From: G963662905 sp963662905
GTDB lineage: Bacteria > Bacteroidota > Bacteroidia > Bacteroidales > WRLA01
NCBI GenBank assembly: GCA_963662905.2
Contig: CAXXFD010000003.1
Location: forward strand, 2,294,001 to 2,358,000
Reading direction: 5' to 3'
DNA: 64,000 nt
Of this stretch, positions 1 through 7,587 are shown in pieces. Made by a program: the position numbers and the translations under genes. Position 1 is the first letter of the stretch. Each line of letters starts with the position of its first letter. The notes below the pieces were generated by a model that was not told where the DNA came from, made no database searches, and was given only the letters and a program-made list of their open reading frames with translations.

Positions 1-947
1 AGACATTGGCCGATTTCCTGATCGCCGGCAACAATATCTACATGGAAGGTGGCGACACATGGTATTATGATCAGCAAAATAATCCTACTGCTGTTCATCC
101 TTTGTTCCGCATAAATGGAACTGATGATGGTCAAAGCGATTTGGGCGTTATTCAGGGCCTGGCAGGATTGCCCTCGGCAGACATGTCATTCATTTATGAA
201 GGCGATAACTACTGGGTAGATCGTATTGAACCGGTTGGAGCTGCAATCCCTTTGCTCCGTAATAAAGACCCGCAATATTACACTGCAATTGCAGGGATGA
301 ACGATACCTATAAAACCATTGGCGCCAGCATGGAATTTGGTGGCCTGGCCGATGCTTATGCTCCTTCCACCAAAGCAATTCTTGCTGCCATACTTCTCGA
401 TTTCTTTGATTTGTATAATAGCAATATCGTACCCGATTTCAGGAGCAATACGCGTACCATCGAAGTTGGTGGTCAAATTAATTTTATGGATAACTCATTA
501 GGTGAAATATCCGCTTATGAATGGATTTTCCCGGGAGGCAGCCCGGCCACCAGTTCTGAAAAAAATCCGGTGGTTACTTATTCGGAAGAAGGATTTTATG
601 ATGTGGGCCTGACTGTTACCAACGGATTGCTGACACATACAATAAACCGGACGGCATATGTGAAAGCAGGCAATCCTGTGGGTATTGAAGAAAGCGAAAT
701 ATTTGCTGCCAGCCAACTGAGCCCGAATCCTGCGAAAGAAAGCAGCGCCTTGCAGATCAGCGGCAATCATGAAGGAATGGTGCAGCTTCAACTGATGAAC
801 AGTAAAGGGGAATTGGTTTTTAGCGATTATTTCCCTGCCCAAACAGCTGTTTATACTTTGAATACCAGGGGTTATGCTTCCGGGCTTTATTATTTGCAGA
901 TTATTTCAGCAAACAGATCGGAAAGCCTGAAGCTGATTGTAGAATAG
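1..947 (+). CDS. C-terminal part of a secreted T9SS protein with PKD domain (5' end outside window)
   Basis: The reading frame is open to the left edge, so only the last ~315 residues are visible. The first ~135 residues (with GGDTWYYD, DDGQSDLG and EFGGLADAYAPSTK stretches) form a globular part I cannot name. A PKD-like domain follows at about residues 145-225 (core EYEW-like AYEWIFPGG and FYDVGLTVTN). The last ~75 residues form a T9SS type A sorting domain: SPNPAKES near its start, then a Gly-Leu-Tyr-Tyr-Leu strand close to the end. The protein is therefore expected to be exported through the Sec and type IX systems. It converges on the minus-strand operon and shares a terminator with it. 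The PKD and sorting domain calls are solid; the N-terminal function is unknown. Confidence 0.85.
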   Translation, partial: TLADFLIAGNNIYMEGGDTWYYDQQNNPTAVHPLFRINGTDDGQSDLGVIQGLAGLPSADMSFIYEGDNYWVDRIEPVGAAIPLLRNKDPQYYTAIAGMNDTYKTIGASMEFGGLADAYAPSTKAILAAILLDFFDLYNSNIVPDFRSNTRTIEVGGQINFMDNSLGEISAYEWIFPGGSPATSSEKNPVVTYSEEGFYDVGLTVTNGLLTHTINRTAYVKAGNPVGIEESEIFAASQLSPNPAKESSALQISGNHEGMVQLQLMNSKGELVFSDYFPAQTAVYTLNTRGYASGLYYLQIISANRSESLKLIVE

Positions 948-970
948 TTTTACGAAATTACAAAAAAAAA

Positions 971-1004
971 ACCGGTGAAGTAAACGCACCGGTTTTTGTT
1001 TTTT
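971..1004. terminator. Bidirectional intrinsic terminator
   Basis: A 7-bp perfect stem (ACCGGTG, 971-977, with CACCGGT, 987-993) is followed by a T-rich run to 1004 and preceded by nine A residues at 962-970. It can therefore work in both directions. It lies between the stop of the plus-strand gene at 947 and the end of the minus-strand operon at 1020. Confidence 0.85.
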
Positions 1005-1019
1005 AGGGCAATGCTTAAA

Positions 1020-1250
1020 TCATGCGGTTTGATTTGTGTTTTGGCGCCATTTCATTGCGGCATAGGCTCCGCTCATCATCAGGAAAATAAGGCTGCCACC
1101 GCCAATGGGCGCACCGCCACCTGCCGGAGCAGATGCATCGCCAATATTGTCGTGGGTTGGCGGGTGCGGAGGATTGTCCTGAGCTTGTGTTGTTAAGCTT
1201 AAAGCGATGAACATCAATACGATAAAGATTGTTTTTTTTATTGCTTTCAT
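1020..1250 (-). CDS. Small secreted or membrane protein with Gly-rich anchor-like C-terminus
   Basis: This 76-residue protein has an N-terminal signal peptide (MKAIKKTIFIVLMFIALSL, probable cleavage after QA/AQA near residue 23). A short Pro/His-rich stretch follows (NPPHPPTHDN), then a Gly-rich segment (APAGGGAPIGGG) that leads into a short hydrophobic helix (SLIFLMMSGAYAAMKW). Bacteroidota genomes carry many small proteins of this shape, with a GG-x-P-x-G-G-G motif before a hydrophobic segment, but I know of no established function. It is the last gene of the minus-strand operon, 10 bp after the stop of the 547-residue gene, and is followed by the terminator at 971-1004. Confidence 0.75.
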   Translation of the reverse strand: MKAIKKTIFIVLMFIALSLTTQAQDNPPHPPTHDNIGDASAPAGGGAPIGGGSLIFLMMSGAYAAMKWRQNTNQTA

Positions 1251-1260
1251 TTCAAAATAT

Positions 1261-2904
1261 TTAATGGATTATAATTTTAATTGTCTGGTTTAATTCTTTG
1301 TTACTGATATTGAGCAGGTAAATCCCTGCAGAGTATGTACTGTTGATTGATTTGGATTCCTTACTGAAAACCGAAATTTCTTCTTTTTGCAGCAGCTGAC
1401 CACTTGTGCTGAAAAGATTGATTGTCCCTATGAAACTTTGATCTGAATTATTGCGGATGTACAATTGGTTGCCGTTGGCCCAGGCATGGAAAGAATTTTC
1501 AGTTTCAGTGCCTTCATCAATAGATGTTGCATCTTTAAGGAAGTGCAGTACAAAACGGTCGTTATAGGTTCCGGAATTTGCAAGGCTAAATGAATAGCTA
1601 TTGCCCGCACTTATCTCTGTAAGCCTGTTAAGGTCTTTATCTTCAAGAAATACTTTCATATCAAAGGGCAATCCTTTAGTAGCGATAGTGGAAATGGTGT
1701 ATTGACCGGCCATCCCTGCCAAAATGCCCAATCGTACAGTAGCGCTGTCTGCAAGCTCGGGCAGGCCCTGAATTACGAAGTCTTCTCCATTGTCGTCCAC
1801 GAGTTTGGTGTACAGGGCCAGCTTAGGGTTGCCTTTGAGTTTTGCAGCGTCGTAGCCAACATCCAGCCCATTGCTTAGTCCGGCGGCAAAACCGATCAGT
1901 ATTTGATTGAAATCACCTTCCGGTCCCCGGATTCCGGCTGTGAACCGGGCAATATCATCGGATACGGTACTTTTATAAAACGCTGCCTGATGGTGCTTCT
2001 GGTGTTCATGATAAAATTTAAAGCTTTCATTATTGGCCTTGCTTTTAAGCATAAATGCCTGGCCACTGCTTATGTATGTTGCTTCGCTTAATTGATTTAC
2101 TGTTAAATAATCGTTTTGCGATCCGTCATAGGCATCGCTTTCGTTCCAAAGGTAAATTGCACCAAATGACGGGTCGAGTGAAGCCGAGTTTTGAAGCAAA
2201 AGGTTATGTGTTGGATCTGCAGCATTGTTCACAGCCAGGGAGGCCGGAAACGGGTTTCCGATGAGGTTCCATCCATTGCCTGTTCCATCAGTTTTTGTAA
2301 GGTTGGCAATTTGCAGGCCCGCATTGAGGTTGCCAGTAAAATTACGTGTTACTTCCCCTGTGGTGTATGAAAGCGTATAGCCTTTGGTGGGTGCCATTTC
2401 AGAGTCGAAGGAGCTATTGTACGATCCGTCATCGTTTTTGATGCTGCGCCAAAGGGCGTTGGGCTCATCCCAATAATAAAAGGATTGCGTAACTTCTACC
2501 TGGCTGCCGTATAGCAGCACAAACTCCGGGACAATGCTTTGGTTGCTGACCGGCGAACTGATATAGTGGAATTTCATATCAGGAATGTGGCGCTGGACTG
2601 TTGCAGCTACGTTGGCCGATGGTTGAATAAGCGATGCATTATAGTTGCCGGGCCATCCTGCGGAGGAATGTAAAACCAGGCCGGATGTACCTGATTCATT
2701 TACCATGGCGTCTTCAACGGTAGTGAATCCATAGAGATCGAGCTGGCTGCCGGACTTAATGGTCATGCCGTTTTTGCAGATCAGATAGGAGTCCGGGCTT
2801 TGCCGGATTTGTGTACCCGATTTTACATAAACCTGGGCGCTTAGGCCACTAACTAAAAGCAGCAGGAGCGTGAGTAAGTTAATATTTGTATGTTTCATGT
2901 TCAA
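1261..2904 (-). CDS. T9SS type A sorting domain-containing secreted protein
   Basis: This 547-residue protein has a signal peptide (LLTLLLLLVSGLSAQ, cleaved near residue 24). It then has a β-rich N-terminal region of the kind found in Bacteroidota cell-surface proteins (VYVKSGTQIRQ, MTIKSGSQLDLYG), with a WNLIGNPFPASL motif near the middle that is common in T9SS cargo. The last ~80 residues form a type A sorting domain (FSTSGQLLQKE, SAGIYLLNISN, then a basic/aliphatic C-terminus). Surface attachment or secretion by the type IX system is expected. The gene begins 6 bp after the YadA-like gene stop, so it is translated from the same operon transcript. No enzymatic motif was seen. Confidence 0.85.
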   Translation of the reverse strand: MNMKHTNINLLTLLLLLVSGLSAQVYVKSGTQIRQSPDSYLICKNGMTIKSGSQLDLYGFTTVEDAMVNESGTSGLVLHSSAGWPGNYNASLIQPSANVAATVQRHIPDMKFHYISSPVSNQSIVPEFVLLYGSQVEVTQSFYYWDEPNALWRSIKNDDGSYNSSFDSEMAPTKGYTLSYTTGEVTRNFTGNLNAGLQIANLTKTDGTGNGWNLIGNPFPASLAVNNAADPTHNLLLQNSASLDPSFGAIYLWNESDAYDGSQNDYLTVNQLSEATYISSGQAFMLKSKANNESFKFYHEHQKHHQAAFYKSTVSDDIARFTAGIRGPEGDFNQILIGFAAGLSNGLDVGYDAAKLKGNPKLALYTKLVDDNGEDFVIQGLPELADSATVRLGILAGMAGQYTISTIATKGLPFDMKVFLEDKDLNRLTEISAGNSYSFSLANSGTYNDRFVLHFLKDATSIDEGTETENSFHAWANGNQLYIRNNSDQSFIGTINLFSTSGQLLQKEEISVFSKESKSINSTYSAGIYLLNISNKELNQTIKIIIH

Positions 2905-2910
2905 ATGTTT

Positions 2911-5187
2911 TTACTGTTGTTTTTTGTTATCAAGCAATTCTTTGAGCAGGCGGACTTCTTCTCGTAGCAATTCAATTTCCTGCTGCTGTTCCTGCACGGC
3001 TTTTACCAATGGCACCACAAACTGGCCGTAGCGCAGGCTGTAATAGTCTTTTTCATTATCAGGGGCATCGATGCCGCTGAACGCAAAGCCCAGATCCTGG
3101 GCGGCCTGTTCTACTTCCTGTGCGATGAAGCCGCTTTCCGTTTCGCTAAAGCGGGTTTTATTGCCATATTCCGGTGCTTTGCTGCCCGTATAATCGTAAA
3201 TAGCTTCCCTGTCCACCTGATAGTTTACGGGGCGCAGCTTCATGATGAAATCCAGGCCGGATACGTCTTCATTAATATTGCTTTTAAAACGGCCGTCAGA
3301 AAGCGTTGACCAGCCAACCTGGCCGCCAATACTGGTGATTCCTGAATTGCCAATACGGACTTGATTATTGTCAGTAATAGTAGTGTTGTACCCAATGGCA
3401 ATGGAATTGGAATAAATGCCATTATTAAAAGCATTGTAGCCCAATGCTGTATTTCCATTTCCCGTCGAATTTTGTGCAAGGGCATTTCTCCCGATTGCTG
3501 TGTTGTAACTACCGGATGTATTTCCATATCCTGAGTATCTTCCCACAGCTGTATTGCCTTCACCGTCAATGTTCGACCATAAGGCAGCAGCGCCCAGGGC
3601 GGTGTTTTCTTCTCCGGTGGTATTATTGTACATGGCTTGCGCACCTATAGTAACAAGTTCATTTCCAGTCGTGTTGGAATATAAAGACCTTGCCCCGATT
3701 GCCACATTTTCATGACCTGAAGTATTTGCCTGTGCGGCTGATTCTCCTATTGCTGTAATGGCATATCCGGTTGTGTTGGAATAAGCGGCATTTGAACCTA
3801 TTGCAGTGTTGTGAAATCCTTCAATGCCACCGCTGGCTCCGGATCCGTTATGGTACAATGCCTGAAATCCTATTGCAACAAGGTTTGATCTATTTGTATT
3901 GAGATATAATGATTTTAAGCCAATTGCAACGTTTTCATCACCGGTTAGGTTATCCAATAAGGCTTCTGTTCCTATGGCGATGTTGCTGTGGCCGCTGGTA
4001 TTATTAAACATGGCGCTTTTGCCTGTTGCTACATTGTTATGGCCGCTTGTATTCGATATCAGGCTTGCATGCCCAAAGGCACTGTTGTTTGATCCGCTCG
4101 TGTTGGCTGTCATTGATTTGAATCCTAAAGCAGTATTGTGTGTTCCGGTAGTGTTGGCTTTAAGTGCTTCATGTCCAATGCCGAAATTGTAAGAGCCTGT
4201 ATTGTTTAACCCGGCATCTGTACCCATAAAGAATGAAGAGCCGGTTACTGTAGCGTCGCTCAGGTCGTTTATGGAGCTTACGCCTGCATCCGGACTTTCC
4301 CAGCTTGCCAAGCCGTCTGCATTGGAAGTAAGGACTTTCCCTGAACCCGGGTTGCCTCCGCTTATTTTTATGGTTCCGTTTATTTCCAGCCGGTTATCAG
4401 CGAAATCTCCTCCGATAAGCGGTGTGGCTGTGTTGGAGTTGTCGATGAAAAGCTTATTGTTGGAGGTATTGTTCTGGCCTGCATGATAGCCAAGGAAAAC
4501 ACAGCCCCAGAAGTTTCCTCCTTCCTGGCCTTCTCCGGCATTGGAGCCAATTGCTGTATTCCCTCCTCCTGTGGTGTTGTGAAATAAAGCACCGGTGCCA
4601 ATGCCGGTATTATTCGATCCGCTTGTATTGGAGTTTAGGGAAGAAGAACCCATAGCAACATTGTAGTCGCCGGAAGTATTTGCCATAAGGCCGCCATGGC
4701 CAAAAGCACTGTTCCCTCCACCTAAATTGTTTGCATTTAAAGTTTTGTAACCTAGAGCAGTGTTATAAATGCCGCTCGTATTCGATTTCATGGCTTCATA
4801 ACCTATGCCGGTATTATAAGCTCCGATATTATTGAGCCCCGCATCAGTGCCCATAAAAAGTTTTGAGCCTACGTTTGTTACATCGCTGAGGTCATTCAAT
4901 GATTCAGAGCTTCCGTTACCTATTTCAAGCCATTGGCTAAGAGTGTTGTTGAAGTACCAAAAGCTTTCCGTATCCAGGTCATAAACGAGCAGCCCGCTGG
5001 TTGAAATAACAATGGCATTGCGTTCTGCTGAGGTCATGCGGGGTATAAGTATCCCCTTTTCGGTGCTTTTAATGTCGAGCATGGCTGCACTATGCGGCTC
5101 GGAACCATCGGTGTTGATAGCTACCTGCCCCTGGGCCAAAACCGACCAAAAAGCAAACACGAATGCTATTAAAATTATCCGTTTCAT
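2911..5187 (-). CDS. YadA-head/tail-fibre-like surface protein with C-terminal peptidase S74 (intramolecular chaperone) domain
   Basis: This 758-residue protein has a signal peptide (cleaved near GQ/VAINTDGS) and the N-terminal cassette shared by all three paralogues of the operon (AMLDIKSTEKGILIPRMTSA and LLVYDLDTESFWY). Two long tracts of YadA/Hep_Hag-like repeats follow, with Asn-Thr-x-Gly-x-x-Asn-Thr-Ala-x-Gly periodicity, separated by a GNPGSGKVLTSNADG linker. From about residue 625 comes an S74 intramolecular chaperone domain: LSDGRFK carries the Ser and Lys expected for self-cleavage, then LRPVNYQ, GFIAQEVEQ and a terminal coiled coil. S74 domains drive trimerisation of phage tail spikes and then cleave themselves off. 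A trimeric surface fibre is therefore likely but inferred. The next gene starts 6 bp downstream. Confidence 0.85.
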   Translation of the reverse strand: MKRIILIAFVFAFWSVLAQGQVAINTDGSEPHSAAMLDIKSTEKGILIPRMTSAERNAIVISTSGLLVYDLDTESFWYFNNTLSQWLEIGNGSSESLNDLSDVTNVGSKLFMGTDAGLNNIGAYNTGIGYEAMKSNTSGIYNTALGYKTLNANNLGGGNSAFGHGGLMANTSGDYNVAMGSSSLNSNTSGSNNTGIGTGALFHNTTGGGNTAIGSNAGEGQEGGNFWGCVFLGYHAGQNNTSNNKLFIDNSNTATPLIGGDFADNRLEINGTIKISGGNPGSGKVLTSNADGLASWESPDAGVSSINDLSDATVTGSSFFMGTDAGLNNTGSYNFGIGHEALKANTTGTHNTALGFKSMTANTSGSNNSAFGHASLISNTSGHNNVATGKSAMFNNTSGHSNIAIGTEALLDNLTGDENVAIGLKSLYLNTNRSNLVAIGFQALYHNGSGASGGIEGFHNTAIGSNAAYSNTTGYAITAIGESAAQANTSGHENVAIGARSLYSNTTGNELVTIGAQAMYNNTTGEENTALGAAALWSNIDGEGNTAVGRYSGYGNTSGSYNTAIGRNALAQNSTGNGNTALGYNAFNNGIYSNSIAIGYNTTITDNNQVRIGNSGITSIGGQVGWSTLSDGRFKSNINEDVSGLDFIMKLRPVNYQVDREAIYDYTGSKAPEYGNKTRFSETESGFIAQEVEQAAQDLGFAFSGIDAPDNEKDYYSLRYGQFVVPLVKAVQEQQQEIELLREEVRLLKELLDNKKQQ

Positions 5188-5199
5188 ATATACCTTTTT

Positions 5200-7584
5200 T
5201 TAGTCTATTTTATCAATAGTGTATTCAATTTCAGCGCCGTGGAAATGGCCGAAAGACATATTGTCCGCGCCCAAAAAATAGGCTGTGATAAAGTAATAAT
5301 TGTTGGTATTGTCGATGGTGGCATTGTTGATCGAATAGTCGTCAATACGGTGAAGGTCAAAACTGGCGCCGCATGCTGCAAAAGCCATCTCGTCCGAAGT
5401 TAGTGACAGTTTTCCTTTTTTTCTGAGCCGCACCTGCACATATTCACCATCGTTCCGGTAATAGTAACTGAACCGGGTAATTACAGCGCCATCAGGCAGG
5501 TTTACCGGCGCTTTTATTGTAATGGATCCATTGCCATCGGTCTCGGAAATGTACCAGTATCCATTATCGTCGTGTATCGCTTTGTCTGCATCCTGATTGG
5601 TAAACAGGCTGAATGCTGCGGGAGGAATATTGAGGATTTTCGTTTTTGATGCGGCATATTTATAATCGCCTGTGGCTACAAAATCTTCTTCTGTTGTAAT
5701 GTCTTCACGCACACTAAGGTCTCCGTTTACCTCCAGGAGGTTGTTGTCAAATTCGCCATAAATCAGTGGTTCATCAGTGCTGGAATTGTCGATATAAAGT
5801 TTTTCACTGCCGGTTTCGAAGTATCCTGCATTTTTACCAATAAATATGTTTTTGTCGCCCAGCGAATTATAACCCGCTTTGTGACCAATGGCAATATTGC
5901 CGTAGCCGGAAACATTATTGTACATTGACCGGTATCCAACAACAGTGTTTTCATTTCCTGTTTGGTTCAGGAAGAGGGATGACCTTCCGAAAGCACTGTT
6001 TTCTGATCCGGTTGTGCTTGCATAAAGAGCCAGAGAGCCGAAGGCTGCATTTGATGTGGCATTGGAAATATTATAGGCAGCTTTATATCCCATTGCAGTA
6101 TTGTCGGTTCCTGTTGTGTTCAGTATAAGTGCGTAAGGGCCAACTGCGGTATTGTATTCGCCGCTGGTATTGCTTTGCAGCGTATATGCGCCTACAGCTG
6201 TGTTCATCCGTCCTTCCGTATTACTGTTCAGTGCTTCGATGCCCACTGCGGTGTTTTTATCGCCCAGGGTATTCGCGTAAAGGGCTTTTGAACCAACAGC
6301 TGTATTCTCAGCACCATGGCTTGAAAGTGTTCCGCCTGTACCGTTTTTATAAAGAGCTGAATCACCGATAGCAACAATATTGTGCTGGTAAGTATTCTTC
6401 TCCAGGGCTTTTACCCCAATGGCTACATTTGAATAACCTGTTGTATTGTAGAATTGTGCCCGGTAACCAACGGCAACATTGCTGTTTCCTACGGTATTGT
6501 GATCCAGCGCGCTGTTTCCCAATGCAACATTCTGAATTCCGCTGGTGTTTTCTGTAAGGCTTCCGTGCCCAAAAGCGGCGTTATAACTTCCTTCGGTGTT
6601 GGCGTCCAATGATTTGAACCCCAGTGCGGTATTGTAGCTGCCACCAAGGTTTGCTTTCATGGCTTCATAGCCGATGCCTGTATTGTAGGTGCCTGTATTG
6701 TTGATGCCTGCATTGGTTCCCATAAAGAATTTGGTGCCTGTGTTAATGGCATCTGATAGCCCGTCGATGGATGTGGCTGCGGCTCCGGCAGATTCCCAGC
6801 TTGCATTTCCATCGGCATCGGAAGTGAGGATTTTACCGGCACCCGGATTTCCGCCTGTGATTTTTAGGGTTCCGTTAATGTCCACGCGGTCGTCAGAGAA
6901 ATCTCCACCGATGAGGGGTGTGGCAGTGCCCGAATTGTCGATGTATAGTTTATTGTTTTCCGTATTGTTTATCCCCACCTGATGTCCTATCATCACACAT
7001 CCGGAGAAGGAACCGCCCGTTGTATTACTTCCGGCACCATTGCCCAACACTGTATTATAACTGCCTGTTGTGTTGTAACGTAGTGTATTGCTGCCAATGG
7101 CCACATTGTTCCAGCCTGTTACATTGTCTTTTTGTGAAAACTTCCCCAAAGCCAGGTTGTTGGTGCCATCGGTCACGGATTCCAATGCGGAATACCCAAA
7201 TCCAAAATTGTTGGTGTTTGCATTGGCATTGATGCCTGCCTGTGTGCCCAAAAAATAACTTCCGGTGTTGTAAATGGCATCAGTCAGGTCTCCAAATTCA
7301 TTTACCCCTCCTGAGCCAATTTCTACCCATTGTGTTGTAGCACTATTGTAATACCAAAAACTTTCGGTATCCAAATCATATACCAGTAAGCCGCTGGTTG
7401 AGTATGCTATGGCATTTCGCTGGGCGGATGTCATGCGCGGAATAAGGATTCCTTTGTCGGTACTTTTAATATCGAGCATAGCTGCTCCGTCGGGTTCGGA
7501 TCCATCGGTGTTGATGGCTACTTGTGCAAAGCTGTATGTGCAAAATAATGCAGCAAAAACAGCCATTAGGACTTGTCGTTTCAT
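5200..7584 (-). CDS. YadA-head/tail-fibre-like surface protein, paralogue with a different C-terminal domain
   Basis: This 794-residue protein shares the signal peptide region, the N-terminal cassette (INTDGSEPDGAAMLDIKS) and the two-tract architecture of Asn-Thr-x-Gly-x-x-Asn repeats with its neighbour downstream. After about residue 640 it diverges. Instead of an S74 domain it has a ~150-residue β-rich end (from ATGDYKYAASKTKILNIPP to HFHGAEIEYTIDKID) resembling the jelly-roll-like ends of other Bacteroidota tail-fibre-like proteins, with no recognised catalytic motif. Head tracts are conserved while tips vary, which is typical of modular fibres. It starts 3 bp after the BNR gene stop and ends 12 bp before the next gene, so it is co-transcribed. 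Confidence 0.82.
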   Translation of the reverse strand: MKRQVLMAVFAALFCTYSFAQVAINTDGSEPDGAAMLDIKSTDKGILIPRMTSAQRNAIAYSTSGLLVYDLDTESFWYYNSATTQWVEIGSGGVNEFGDLTDAIYNTGSYFLGTQAGINANANTNNFGFGYSALESVTDGTNNLALGKFSQKDNVTGWNNVAIGSNTLRYNTTGSYNTVLGNGAGSNTTGGSFSGCVMIGHQVGINNTENNKLYIDNSGTATPLIGGDFSDDRVDINGTLKITGGNPGAGKILTSDADGNASWESAGAAATSIDGLSDAINTGTKFFMGTNAGINNTGTYNTGIGYEAMKANLGGSYNTALGFKSLDANTEGSYNAAFGHGSLTENTSGIQNVALGNSALDHNTVGNSNVAVGYRAQFYNTTGYSNVAIGVKALEKNTYQHNIVAIGDSALYKNGTGGTLSSHGAENTAVGSKALYANTLGDKNTAVGIEALNSNTEGRMNTAVGAYTLQSNTSGEYNTAVGPYALILNTTGTDNTAMGYKAAYNISNATSNAAFGSLALYASTTGSENSAFGRSSLFLNQTGNENTVVGYRSMYNNVSGYGNIAIGHKAGYNSLGDKNIFIGKNAGYFETGSEKLYIDNSSTDEPLIYGEFDNNLLEVNGDLSVREDITTEEDFVATGDYKYAASKTKILNIPPAAFSLFTNQDADKAIHDDNGYWYISETDGNGSITIKAPVNLPDGAVITRFSYYYRNDGEYVQVRLRKKGKLSLTSDEMAFAACGASFDLHRIDDYSINNATIDNTNNYYFITAYFLGADNMSFGHFHGAEIEYTIDKID

Positions 7585-7587
7585 TTT